Below are positions 6,431-14,076 of a stretch of DNA of 24,240 nt, piece by piece. Below the pieces are notes generated by a model that did no database searches, was not told where the DNA came from, and saw only the letters and a program-made list of their open reading frames with translations. The translations under genes and the position numbers were made by a program. Origin of the DNA: JBDRLD01 sp043813445. Its GTDB lineage: Bacteria > Patescibacteriota > Patescibacteriia > JACPHY01. The stretch lies in NCBI GenBank assembly GCA_043813445.1, contig JBDRLD010000077.1, forward strand, positions 1-24,240. The letters are read 5' to 3'. The first letter of the stretch is position 1, and the number at the start of each line of letters is the position of its first letter.

Positions 6431-8314
6431 CTAAATGTGCAGGCGCCCCTTGTGGTAGATCTCCTGACGCAGGCAGTCGAGTCGCTGTTGTAGCTCCTCG
6501 ACCGTAATGCCCTGGAACTTCTTCGGCAGGAGCTCGCGGTTCGATGCCTCGAACACGGCCTGGAGCTCCATGAACTCGAGCATCTTCAGATCGCGGCTCG
6601 CGAGGTAGCTCTCGGTGGCGTGTTGGAGGTGTTTCGTTTGCACGACGCCCGCGGACCCGTTGTCGTGTGCGTACTCGTTCGCGAGAAGCACGATCGCTTC
6701 GAGGTCGGCATTCGAGTAGCCGACGAGCTTCGCACTCACCGTGTCGCGGTCACGCGGGAACTCCACCTCGTGGCGCACGCGGTTCTTCCGCATGCTCGCG
6801 AGGAGAACGGCCTCGATCTCCGATGCGTCGTCCGCGTAGAAGAATGGGATCTTTCGATCGAGCCGACCGGCGCGCTTGATGTCGATGTCAAGCTTGTCCG
6901 GACGGTTCGTCATGAGGATGAAGAGGATGCGACCGCGGTTCGACGTGTCGCTCATGAACTCCTTGATCCGTGCGATGACGCGACTCGACGTCCCGCCATC
7001 GGAGTCGCCGGAGCCCCCGAATGCGCGATCGCCCTCGTCGATGATGACCAGAACATTACCGAGCGCCTGCACGATCGTGAGAATCTTCTCGAGGTTCGCC
7101 TCGGTGGACCCAACCCACTTCGATCGGAAGTTCTTGAACTTGATCGCGGTGAGTCCGGATTCCTTCGCGAACGCTTCGGCCACGTACGTCTTGCCGGTCC
7201 CCATCGGACCAACGAAGAGCACGCCCATGGGCACGCGGTTTCGATTTCCCAAGCAGATGTTCTCAGCGATGCGCTGGAGAATCTCCTTGATCTGCCGCAT
7301 GCCGCCAACCGCCTCGAAGCCATGCTCGGGCTCGACGAACTGCACGAGTCCGAAGCACTCCTTCTCGATGATTTCGCGTTTGCGCATGTTCACGAGACGG
7401 ACAACCTCGGCGTACGGATCCTCTTCCGCGACCGGCTTTGGAGCATCATCGGCCGGCACCGCGTCCGGCTGGATGAGCGCGCGGATTTCCTCGCGCGTCA
7501 TGCCGTTCGTCATGAGCGCGAATCGCTTCGCTCGCTGCTCCACGACATCGGCCGTGCCGCTGAGCAGCGACATGATGAATGCGATGCGTGCCTGCTCATC
7601 CTCTCCAGGCGGCTCGTTCGGAGCAAGAATGTTCTCGATCTGCACCGCCTTCAAGCCAGCTGTGAGTCCGGCGAGACGCGCGAGATTGGCGTCGTCGATC
7701 GTCGGTGCGACGCGCCTGATCACCCGTGCGCGCTCCTCGTCATCGGGAAACGGCACGCGGATCGCACTCACCTTCGGATTGCTCAACAGCTTCGCGTTCA
7801 GATCGCTGAGCACTTCGCTGATGAGGATAACCACGCAATCCTTCTGCTGGATCGATCGCTCGAGCGACCATCGGTGCAGCATGACCGCGGCGCGGCGATC
7901 GGACTCCGAAGACATCGCGATATCCGCTGCCGGCACGAGCGTCTCTGCGTAATCGAGGACGATCGCCACGCGATCGTAATCCCCAAACAGGATGTGCTCG
8001 ATGCACGTGAGTGCCTTCTCGGCATTCTTGCCGATGGTCGCGGGATCGATGACATCTTTTCGTTCCTCGCACTTCGCGAAGCGAAGCCCCTCCGCCGTGT
8101 TGAACGTGACGATCGTGCTCTTGTTGTCCCGGAGGAGGTGCTCGATGAGAAACTCGCGAAGCGTGATGGGATCGCCATTGAAGAGTATGAGGTCGTGCAC
8201 GTTGCCATGCAGTACGAACTGCGAGGCTTCTCCACGCAGATACTTCCTTCGGAGCTCCTCGGCCCACGCAGGAAACTGTGGGTCAGGACGCGGAGCACAA
8301 ACCGGTGCTTCCAT
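6431..8314 (-). CDS. Tandem AAA-domain ATPase (degenerate N-terminal, active C-terminal module)
   Basis: The 627-residue product starts at the ATG at 8314, with AGGGAGAG just upstream and a promoter ending near 8387; longer starts would precede the transcript. The N-terminal half (about 35-230) has an AAA-like layout (FVLHGNVHDLI near 33-43, a Walker-B-like VAIVLDYAE near 116-124) but no P-loop. The C-terminal half is a full AAA module: Walker A GPMGTGKT (369-376), Walker B VLVIIDEGDR (421-430), sensor-1 asparagine in MTNRPDK (about 470) and arginine-finger region RAGRLDRKI (481-489). A helical domain follows. The architecture recalls Ycf46-like or CDC48-type ATPases, which remodel proteins in the cytosol. 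It is a single-gene unit with its own promoter and terminator, between NAD synthetase and the LemA/TPM pair. The substrate is unknown. Confidence 0.85.
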   Translation of the reverse strand: MEAPVCAPRPDPQFPAWAEELRRKYLRGEASQFVLHGNVHDLILFNGDPITLREFLIEHLLRDNKSTIVTFNTAEGLRFAKCEERKDVIDPATIGKNAEKALTCIEHILFGDYDRVAIVLDYAETLVPAADIAMSSESDRRAAVMLHRWSLERSIQQKDCVVILISEVLSDLNAKLLSNPKVSAIRVPFPDDEERARVIRRVAPTIDDANLARLAGLTAGLKAVQIENILAPNEPPGEDEQARIAFIMSLLSGTADVVEQRAKRFALMTNGMTREEIRALIQPDAVPADDAPKPVAEEDPYAEVVRLVNMRKREIIEKECFGLVQFVEPEHGFEAVGGMRQIKEILQRIAENICLGNRNRVPMGVLFVGPMGTGKTYVAEAFAKESGLTAIKFKNFRSKWVGSTEANLEKILTIVQALGNVLVIIDEGDRAFGGSGDSDGGTSSRVIARIKEFMSDTSNRGRILFILMTNRPDKLDIDIKRAGRLDRKIPFFYADDASEIEAVLLASMRKNRVRHEVEFPRDRDTVSAKLVGYSNADLEAIVLLANEYAHDNGSAGVVQTKHLQHATESYLASRDLKMLEFMELQAVFEASNRELLPKKFQGITVEELQQRLDCLRQEIYHKGRLHI

Positions 8315-8330
8315 GATCTCTCCCTCTCTT

Positions 8331-8347
8331 CCCTGCAAGAAGCAGGG
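8331..8347 (-). promoter_or_regulatory. Leader stem-loop before the AAA ATPase ribosome binding site
   Basis: CCCTGC (8331-8336) and GCAGGG (8342-8347) form a 6-bp stem with a 5-nt loop, immediately upstream of the GGGAGAG ribosome binding site. It could protect the mRNA 5' end or tune translation. Confidence 0.45.
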
Positions 8348-8386
8348 TTTATAAGTAACGACCGTTGCCATGGTGCGCAACGTTCA

Positions 8387-8415
8387 GTTGTAACATGCTC
8401 CGGATCTTCTGTCAA
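8387..8415 (-). promoter_or_regulatory. Sigma70-type promoter of the AAA ATPase gene
   Basis: On the minus strand TTGACA (8410-8415) and TACAAC (8387-8392) are separated by 17 bp. It lies directly after the NAD synthetase terminator, so the AAA gene can be transcribed alone. Confidence 0.75.
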
Positions 8416-8436
8416 GTGTCCGCAGGAAAATGAAAA

Positions 8437-8487
8437 ACGTCCCCACCCCGTGCGCTGCGCCATGCAGTCGCTTTGGGGTGGGGACGT
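8437..8487 (-). terminator. Terminator of the NAD synthetase gene
   Basis: ACGTCCCCACCCC (8437-8449) pairs with GGGGTGGGGACGT (8475-8487). On the minus strand the stem is followed by a run of Ts. It lies 8 bp after the NAD synthetase stop codon and ends the NAD biosynthesis run. Confidence 0.9.
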
Positions 8488-8495
8488 CAATTCTA

Positions 8496-10487
8496 CTAGC
8501 GCTTTGGCTGATCGATCTGAGTGATGAGACGGTCGACCTCGTCGAGCCAGAGGCGGCCTGTGGCATCTGCGGGCATGCGCCAATCACCACGCGGTGACAG
8601 CGCAACCGATCCAACCTTCGGACCGTCTGCCGTGGCCTCGCGCTTGAACTGATTCGCGAAGAACCGCTCATAGAACACGCGGAGCCATTTCAGGATCGTT
8701 CCGCGATCGTACTCCTGTGCGAATCCCTCCGCCTCGCACGCGAGGAACGCGATGTGCTCGGGCGTTCGACCGTAGCGGAGCATGTGGTACAGGAAAAAGT
8801 CGTGCAGCTCGTACGGACCGATGATGTTTTCCGTGATCTGCGGCGTCGCGCCATTCGCGTCCACCTGAACGAGCTCGGGCGAGCTTGGCGTCGCGAGGAT
8901 GGCCGCCAGCACATCGGACACCGTCGGACCGAGCAGCATGCTCTCCCCGATCGAGGCGATGACATGGCGCACCAGCGTCTTCGGTACGCCGGCGTTGACA
9001 TCGTACATGGCGAGCTGATCGCCACCATACGTAGACCACCCGAGTGCCTTCTCGGACAGATCGCCCGTACCGATCACAAATCCACAATTCATGAGAATGC
9101 TCTGGCGTACGCGCGCCTGTGCATTCTCGCACATCGTACAAGTTCGGCACGGCTCATGGCCTGAAGCACGCAACACCGCATCCGTCGCATCGACAATCGT
9201 ACACTCCTTGAGTTCGATGTCGAGCGCCTCGCACAGCCGGTGTGCAAAACCGCGGGTTTGCTCGGTAGTTCCGTAGCCGGGCATGGTCAATGCATGGATG
9301 TGTTCACGGCTCCATCCGAGCATCTCATACGTTCGCGCCGCGTCGAGCAGTGCCAACGTTGAGTCCGGTCCGCCGGACACACCGATGTACACATCACGCG
9401 GTGCGCCACCACGAATCTCGGAAAGGTGCTGTAGCCGGCGGTGCAACCCCGTGCACTGAATCGCGAAGACTTCCGCACAGTGTTCACGGCGCCTCGCCTC
9501 GTCTGCGGGAACAAACGGCAGCGCATGCACGGAGCGCTCGAAACCGTTCTCGATCCGTATGCCGGTCACACCCACACGCACGATGCGGTGCGTTGCCTGC
9601 TGATTGTTGCCGACCGCCTGGCCAAAACTGCCGGTACGGAGACGCTCGCTCGTCAACATTGATACATCGACGTCGGCGATCAACCGTTGGGGGTCATCCT
9701 CGAATCGCTCGGCAGTACTCAGCAACGTGCCGTTCTCCGCGATGAACGCATCGCCTGCGTAGACCACGTCGTTCGTGGACTCTCGAACACCGGCACTGAC
9801 ATACACGTAGCCGGCGATACAACGGGCAGACTGATTCACTACCAGCTCCCGCCGATAGCGGTGCTTTCCCACCAGCTCATTCGACGCCGACAGATTCGCG
9901 ATGATGGTCGCCCCTGCGAGCGCGTGGTGCGAGCTCGGCGGAATTGGCATCCAGAGATCCTCACAGAGCTCAACGCCGAGACGGAACGAGGGCGATCCCT
10001 TGAGCGGCACCCCCTCGATGAGCACGTCCGTACCGAACGGTATGGTATGCCCACACAGTTCGATCTCCGCACGCGGTGGCAGCTGATGCGCAGAAGCGAA
10101 CCAGCGCTGCTCATAGAACTCGGAGTACCCCGGAATATATGTCTTCGGGATTGCCGCGATCGGCGCTCCGTTCGCACACACCACCGCGACATTGAACAAG
10201 CGTCCGCCCGAGACCATCGGCATGCCGACGATACAGATGACGCCGGTCGCCATGCCGGCGCAAAATTTCTTGAGCGCCGCGCGCGCGCATGCAAGCAGCG
10301 ACTCCTGATGGAAGAGGTCGCCACACGTGTAGCCGGTGATCCCAAGCTCGGGAAACACCGCAACTTGCACCGCATCGAAATCCAATCCCGATCGGAAGAG
10401 TTGCATCTCCTCGATGTTCCGCATGGGGTCGCCGACGTGCACGCGTGGTACGCATGCCGCAACACGAACGTAACCAAAATTCGTCAC
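8496..10487 (-). CDS. nadE: Glutamine-dependent NAD(+) synthetase
   Basis: This enzyme makes NAD(+) from deamido-NAD(+) with ATP and glutamine, the last step of both de novo and Preiss-Handler pathways. The start was set at the GTG at 10487, 5 nt after AGGGAGA. The 663-residue protein has an N-terminal nitrilase-type glutaminase domain with the Glu-Lys-Cys triad visible: E47 in FPELGITGY, K115 in PKTYIPGY and C175 in GVELCEDLW. The C-terminal synthetase domain has the PP-loop SGGPDS (371-376) and the family segment GTGDLSEKALGW. An unusual CRTCTMCENAQARVRQ stretch puts three Cys (447, 450, 453) just before the conserved QAR motif. Length fits the two-domain family. It follows the radical SAM gene and is probably in the NAPRT operon. 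Confidence 0.97.
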   Translation of the reverse strand: MTNFGYVRVAACVPRVHVGDPMRNIEEMQLFRSGLDFDAVQVAVFPELGITGYTCGDLFHQESLLACARAALKKFCAGMATGVICIVGMPMVSGGRLFNVAVVCANGAPIAAIPKTYIPGYSEFYEQRWFASAHQLPPRAEIELCGHTIPFGTDVLIEGVPLKGSPSFRLGVELCEDLWMPIPPSSHHALAGATIIANLSASNELVGKHRYRRELVVNQSARCIAGYVYVSAGVRESTNDVVYAGDAFIAENGTLLSTAERFEDDPQRLIADVDVSMLTSERLRTGSFGQAVGNNQQATHRIVRVGVTGIRIENGFERSVHALPFVPADEARRREHCAEVFAIQCTGLHRRLQHLSEIRGGAPRDVYIGVSGGPDSTLALLDAARTYEMLGWSREHIHALTMPGYGTTEQTRGFAHRLCEALDIELKECTIVDATDAVLRASGHEPCRTCTMCENAQARVRQSILMNCGFVIGTGDLSEKALGWSTYGGDQLAMYDVNAGVPKTLVRHVIASIGESMLLGPTVSDVLAAILATPSSPELVQVDANGATPQITENIIGPYELHDFFLYHMLRYGRTPEHIAFLACEAEGFAQEYDRGTILKWLRVFYERFFANQFKREATADGPKVGSVALSPRGDWRMPADATGRLWLDEVDRLITQIDQPKR

Positions 10488-10529
10488 GATGTTCTCCCTT
10501 TTTCCTATGGAAGGTGCTGTCTGTACTTT

Positions 10530-10573
10530 CCTCTCCTGAATACCCAATCGCTGCTTGGTTCACTCAGGAGAGG
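10530..10573 (-). promoter_or_regulatory. Nested hairpin in the nadE leader
   Basis: CCTCTCCTGA (10530-10539) pairs with TCAGGAGAGG (10564-10573). A smaller helix, CCAA (10544-10547) with TTGG (10555-10558), sits inside. It lies 43-86 nt upstream of the nadE start. The element could be an RNA switch, attenuator or processing site. I do not recognise a known NAD riboswitch class in it. Confidence 0.4.
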
Positions 10574-10594
10574 CGGCGACCCGAGGGTCGCCGC
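10573..10594 (-). terminator. Hairpin after the radical SAM gene
   Basis: GCGGCGACC (10573-10581) and GGTCGCCGC (10586-10594) form a 9-bp GC-rich stem with a 4-nt loop, 21 bp after the radical SAM stop codon. No T-run follows on the minus strand, so it may be a partial terminator or an mRNA 3' stabiliser that lets some transcription reach nadE. Confidence 0.55.
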
Positions 10595-10615
10595 AGTTTG
10601 TTTCATTCGAAGGTA

Positions 10616-11548
10616 CTAGAACATGAGTTCGGAGCGCTCCATACCGTCGGGCCAGCCGCTCAAGAGGACTGCACCCTCCTGATCCCAGCTGTACGTCGTC
10701 CGGCCGGTGCGATAGAAGATGAGCGTGCGAATGACGCCGACTTCGCCTCTCGTGAGGCAGTCCGACACACAGACGTTCTGTCCGCCGATGTCGTATGCAT
10801 GCGCGTCATGCGCAAACTCGATCGGAAGGAGTTCACCTGTTTCGCGCACCCAGCTCGAGATGGCCTCGACGGCCTCATCTTCCAGCCCGAACTCGTCGAC
10901 GTATTTCGAGGCCTCATCGTCGCACGACTTGTCCCTCGGCTTACGAATAGGACGAATCGTGAGTTGCTCAGCACCGTGCTCTCTGCAAAACGCGATCGTC
11001 TCCTTCAGCTTCTCGATCGAATCCACGCCACCCCTCTGCATCATAATGCAGAGACGTACGGTGTAGCCGAAACTACGCGCGTACGCAATGGTCTGCGCCA
11101 GATCTGGATAGTCCCTATGATAGACCTTGGCATTTAACACCGGGTCGATTCCGACCGTCGATAACGCGATGACATCAAGGCCGAGAGCCTTCCATCGACT
11201 CAAGACTTCCTCGTTGATGTGCTTCGCGCGGCGTCGGTCTCCCGCGGCATCCCAGCCGATCTCGAGCCCGTTCGTCTGGAGATCAAAAAACGAGAATCCG
11301 TACGGTTCCAGCAACTGGAGCCCTTCCGTGATGTGCTCGGGGTAGAGCGTGAGCTCTCCCTTTCCGGAGAAAAGCACCGTTGACGCTTCGCCCTTGAGCG
11401 CGAACAATGCCGCCTTCTTGAGATTCTGTGTATTGAGCATCGAACACTTCGACAGCTCACAGAATCCCGTTTGTTTGGACACGCAAAACGGGCAGTGCGC
11501 ATTGCACTTCCGAGTTCCTCCGACCACGGTGAATGTGAATACGCGCAC
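10616..11548 (-). CDS. Radical SAM protein of unknown substrate in the NAD cluster
   Basis: The 310-residue product starts at the GTG at 11548, preceded by the strong GGAGGAGG; the longer frame upstream runs through a hairpin leader. The [4Fe-4S]-binding CxxxCxxC motif is CNAHCPFC (C15, C19, C22), close to the N-terminus as usual. GKGELTLYPE (about 63-72) matches the GGE-type SAM-binding motif that follows. Later cysteines (CELSKC near 30-35 and NVCVSDC near the C-terminus) could hold an auxiliary cluster, as in SPASM-like or twitch domains, but the pattern is incomplete. It lies between NAPRT and nadE, with hairpins on both sides. No radical SAM step is part of standard NAD salvage, so its role is open: nucleotide or cofactor modification, or an activase. 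Confidence 0.8.
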   Translation of the reverse strand: MRVFTFTVVGGTRKCNAHCPFCVSKQTGFCELSKCSMLNTQNLKKAALFALKGEASTVLFSGKGELTLYPEHITEGLQLLEPYGFSFFDLQTNGLEIGWDAAGDRRRAKHINEEVLSRWKALGLDVIALSTVGIDPVLNAKVYHRDYPDLAQTIAYARSFGYTVRLCIMMQRGGVDSIEKLKETIAFCREHGAEQLTIRPIRKPRDKSCDDEASKYVDEFGLEDEAVEAISSWVRETGELLPIEFAHDAHAYDIGGQNVCVSDCLTRGEVGVIRTLIFYRTGRTTYSWDQEGAVLLSGWPDGMERSELMF

Positions 11549-11590
11549 GTATTCCTCCTCCTTCTTGAATGTGCTCCGTTTCCTCTGCCT

Positions 11591-11616
11591 CACCACCCGA
11601 TCCGTATCAGGTGGTG
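11591..11616 (-). promoter_or_regulatory. Leader hairpin of the radical SAM gene
   Basis: CACCACC (11591-11597) pairs with GGTGGTG (11610-11616), flanked by further complementary CCTCT and AGAGG. On the minus strand it begins right after the NAPRT terminator hairpin and ends in AGAGGAAA, as does the nadE leader. Confidence 0.4.
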
Positions 11617-11622
11617 GGGAGA

Positions 11623-11644
11623 GGAGCGGTCCGAAGACCGCTCC
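11623..11644 (-). terminator. UUCG-loop hairpin after NAPRT
   Basis: GGAGCGGTC (11623-11631) pairs with GACCGCTCC (11636-11644). On the minus strand the loop is TTCG closed by C-G, a very stable tetraloop. It lies 7 bp after the NAPRT stop codon. No T-run follows, so it may act as an mRNA stabiliser rather than a full terminator. Confidence 0.6.
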
Positions 11645-11651
11645 GAAAGGA

Positions 11652-12938
11652 CTAGTACGTACACTCCTCGCGGAAGTCCGAATCATAACCGAAAGCGCGC
11701 CGGTAGCGATGGATCTCCTCGGGCGGCCCCATGGCCTTGGCGAGGTTGTCCGACAACTTCACCGTGTGTCGGCCATTGGCCATGATGGCCTTGATGACCA
11801 TGGAGATGGCCTTGATGCCTAGATCATTCGATGCGTTCGTACCCCATCCGAACGACGTCTTGATCCGCAGGCCGAAGCGCTGCCACAAAGCTATCATCTT
11901 GGGCACCTCGAGACCATCGGACGGCAAGAACATCTTCGCACGCGGATCCACACCGATGGCTCGGTACTCCGTAATGCGCTTCTCACCGTACTCGATGACG
12001 TCGCCAGAATCCGGCCGACTGCCCTTCCACGTCCGAAGACGCTCTTCACCAAACGTGCCGCCTGCACGGAAGAACGCATCGGAGCCGTACGTATCCGGCA
12101 ACGCGATAGAAAGGCCCCAGCCGTACAGCTCCCACCAGTCGTCCAGCATCTGTTGCTGCGACTGGCGCACCGCCTCGTCGTCAAAGTCGGTTGCCTCTGC
12201 GGCGAGCGCAGCATACACCATCGGAAGCTCATGTGCGCTTGTCCCCGACGGAAGGAGTCCGAACTCCATAGCCAGCACCGCGTTTGAAGTGCCGATGAGC
12301 TGATCCGGCAACTCGTTCATCAACACATTGAGCACGTAGCGCTGCCACACGCGGGACCAACGCCTACGCGACCCGAACTCGATGAACGTCAACCCGAGAT
12401 AATCACGTAGCGAACGAACCTTCTCCATGAGTCGACGTACACCCTCGGCGTACCGTGCGTCGCGCTCGAAGTGCGTCATACTCGCAAGCAGCGCCTCCGA
12501 ACGAAGCTCGTTGAGGATCTCGAGTGCCGGAATCTCCCAATAGGAGTCCTCGCTCCATTTACCATCGAACTCGAGCCGAATGTTTCCGTCCGGTAGGTAC
12601 TCAAGATCGTACTCTGGCATCTGCAGTGCACCCAGGTGTTCAAGGTACGGCTCACGGAACATGCGTTCCTGATACTCATTCGTCCCGCGTAGGTAGTGCA
12701 GCTCGCTTCGCGTGAATCGCAGCGTGCGCACATGATCCAGCTCTTCGCGAAGTCGCCCTTCGGGAATGATCCTTCCGAGCTGCACCAGGTCCGCCATCCT
12801 ATTCGTGAATCCGAATCGTACACGGACGTCCGGATGCTTCGAACAGATGAGCTGTCCCATGGTGAACTTGTAGAAGTCCGTGTCCATAAGCGACTGAATG
12901 ATTGGCTCGCCTTTGCGCCGAAACACATCACTCAGCAT
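11652..12938 (-). CDS. pncB: Nicotinate phosphoribosyltransferase
   Basis: NAPRT converts nicotinate plus PRPP to nicotinate mononucleotide, the committed step of Preiss-Handler NAD salvage. The ATG at 12938 overlaps the stop codon of the Nudix gene by one base (TGATG). GGGAGGTGA inside the end of that gene serves as ribosome binding site, so translation is probably coupled. The 428-residue protein has the N-terminal DTDFYKFTMGQ motif (19-29), FGSRRRWS (187-194), GTSNAVLAMEFG (216-227) and GTSAHELPMVY (232-242), all typical of bacterial NAPRT. FRAGGTFGEERLRTWKGSRPDSGD and FGWGTNASND further match the phosphoribosyl-binding half. Length is normal (about 400-430). With a nicotinamidase and nadE in the same cluster only NadD is missing from the route. 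Confidence 0.96.
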   Translation of the reverse strand: MLSDVFRRKGEPIIQSLMDTDFYKFTMGQLICSKHPDVRVRFGFTNRMADLVQLGRIIPEGRLREELDHVRTLRFTRSELHYLRGTNEYQERMFREPYLEHLGALQMPEYDLEYLPDGNIRLEFDGKWSEDSYWEIPALEILNELRSEALLASMTHFERDARYAEGVRRLMEKVRSLRDYLGLTFIEFGSRRRWSRVWQRYVLNVLMNELPDQLIGTSNAVLAMEFGLLPSGTSAHELPMVYAALAAEATDFDDEAVRQSQQQMLDDWWELYGWGLSIALPDTYGSDAFFRAGGTFGEERLRTWKGSRPDSGDVIEYGEKRITEYRAIGVDPRAKMFLPSDGLEVPKMIALWQRFGLRIKTSFGWGTNASNDLGIKAISMVIKAIMANGRHTVKLSDNLAKAMGPPEEIHRYRRAFGYDSDFREECTY

Positions 12939-13555
12939 CACTCACCTCCCTCGTACTGCCAGTAGCTCGGTTCGAGATGATCGCCGTGTCGGTGGGCCTG
13001 CGACCACGCGTAGCATCCGGCGATCTTCGGGTCGATGGCGTTTCCAGTCTCCTTCGCGTACTGGAGCAGTCCACCAAGAAGATTGTCGTACGGGAATGTC
13101 ACGACACGCAGTCCAAGACGCTCTTCCGAGTGTTCAAGTCGCGGATCACCCACTCGCTCGCAGTGCTGCGCGAGGAAGCAGCGAACGTCGCCACGGATGA
13201 GTCCGCTCGACTCCGGTCCACGCGGCAGCTCGATCCACCGCTCTGACCGGTAGCCGGTCTCTTCGAGGAGCTCACGTTTCGCCGCATCGAGCGCACCTTC
13301 TTCCGGGACGTCGCAGATGCCTGCCGGCATCTCGAGCACGCGCTGACCGTTCGCCGGTCGGAACTGCTCGACGAGCACGACGCGATCGCGAATCGTTGGA
13401 AAGACGATCACCACCTCTTCGCACATGGGCCTCTCTACGCACGTCCAGCGGAACTCCTCGCCACTGCCACTGCGACAGAGCAGCTCGAGTACACGTACCC
13501 ATCGTTGTGCGTAGAGAATGTACTCATCGATAATCTCAACGTCTCGTTGCTGCAT
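12938..13555 (-). CDS. Nudix hydrolase, ADP-ribose pyrophosphatase-like
   Basis: The 205-residue product starts at the ATG at 13555 with GGGGAGG 4 nt upstream. The Nudix box begins at G79 (AGICDVPEEGALDAAKRELLEETGY, given here in short as G-x6-E-GALDAAK-RELLEETGY). This is the catalytic metal-binding loop, with one extra residue before the first Glu. The preceding VVIVFPTIRDRVVLVEQFRP strand pair and LEMPAG motif are typical of ADP-ribose pyrophosphatases, which split ADP-ribose into AMP and ribose 5-phosphate. It opens a unit that continues through pncB and probably the radical SAM gene and nadE, from a promoter at 13679-13707. Paired with the adjacent ADP-ribosylglycohydrolase it would clear ADP-ribose released by NAD consumption. 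Activity on another nucleotide sugar is possible. Confidence 0.85.
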   Translation of the reverse strand: MQQRDVEIIDEYILYAQRWVRVLELLCRSGSGEEFRWTCVERPMCEEVVIVFPTIRDRVVLVEQFRPANGQRVLEMPAGICDVPEEGALDAAKRELLEETGYRSERWIELPRGPESSGLIRGDVRCFLAQHCERVGDPRLEHSEERLGLRVVTFPYDNLLGGLLQYAKETGNAIDPKIAGCYAWSQAHRHGDHLEPSYWQYEGGE

Positions 13556-13678
13556 ACTACCTCCCCAGGTTTCATACAACCTGTAAATATTGAAGGAACA
13601 ACAGCGAAGCTTTGGCTCGCCAGACCAACAACGAATACCTCATTCGTCGCTATTCTGACCGGCCAAATCCGACTCACA

Positions 13679-13707
13679 ACTGTACACAAAATGTGCTCAC
13701 TTGTCAA
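13679..13707 (-). promoter_or_regulatory. Sigma70-type promoter of the Nudix-pncB unit
   Basis: On the minus strand TTGACA (13702-13707) and TACAGT (13679-13684) are separated by 17 bp. The spacer and -10 contain an imperfect palindrome (plus strand TGTACACAAAATGTGCTCA), which may be an operator. The leader to the ATG at 13555 is about 115 nt. Confidence 0.75.
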
Positions 13708-13752
13708 GCCTTCGCCGACCAAGCACATCGCGGCATACAAACGATGAATGGA

Positions 13753-13779
13753 TGGCCCGCTACACGTGGTAGCGGGCCA
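13753..13779 (-). terminator. Hairpin after the ADP-ribosylglycohydrolase region
   Basis: TGGCCCGCTAC (13753-13763) pairs perfectly with GTAGCGGGCCA (13769-13779) around a 5-nt loop. It lies 30 bp after the second stop codon of the split gene. The following T-tract is weak. Confidence 0.65.
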
Positions 13780-13809
13780 CTCGTTTCTGTATGCGCCTGC
13801 GCTGCGCAA

Positions 13810-14076
13810 CTACCGCATCCATACCTCGAAAAGCCCGTCAGCCTCTCGTAGGATGGCCGTGGTGTCCTCAACGTCGCGCTGCCATTCTTCGGGGATGGCA
13901 CACAGTCCGTGAGCTGCTCCGAGGATGGCGCCAACCATCGCGCCGTTCGAGTCGGTATCGCCACCGGCATTCACCGCAGCGAGTACGCCGTCGCGGAATG
14001 ACTGCGAATAGCGAGCTGCTGTCGCTAGAACAAAAGGCACCGAATCGAATGTTGCGCACGAGCGGTTTGGCAACAC
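13810..14076 (-). pseudogene. C-terminal part of the ADP-ribosylglycohydrolase, after the amber codon
   Basis: This 88-codon segment continues the ADP-ribosylglycohydrolase in the same frame directly after the TAG at 14077-14079. It carries the late family motif VNAGGDTDSNGAMVGAI, whose two aspartates are needed for the binuclear magnesium site in this family, and DSVPFVLA, the usual helix before it. It could only be made alone by initiating at the GTG just after the stop codon, but no Shine-Dalgarno sequence is seen there. On its own it would lack half of the active site. Either the whole gene is dead, or a low level of readthrough or suppression gives the full 340-residue enzyme, or the base is a sequencing error. 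Confidence 0.7.

Noticed and set aside
6620..8524. Plus-strand open frame of 634 codons opposite the AAA ATPase
   Set aside because: It is antisense to a gene with full Walker motifs, its composition is Arg/His/Asp rich as expected for a mirror of GC-rich codons, and it shows no family motif.
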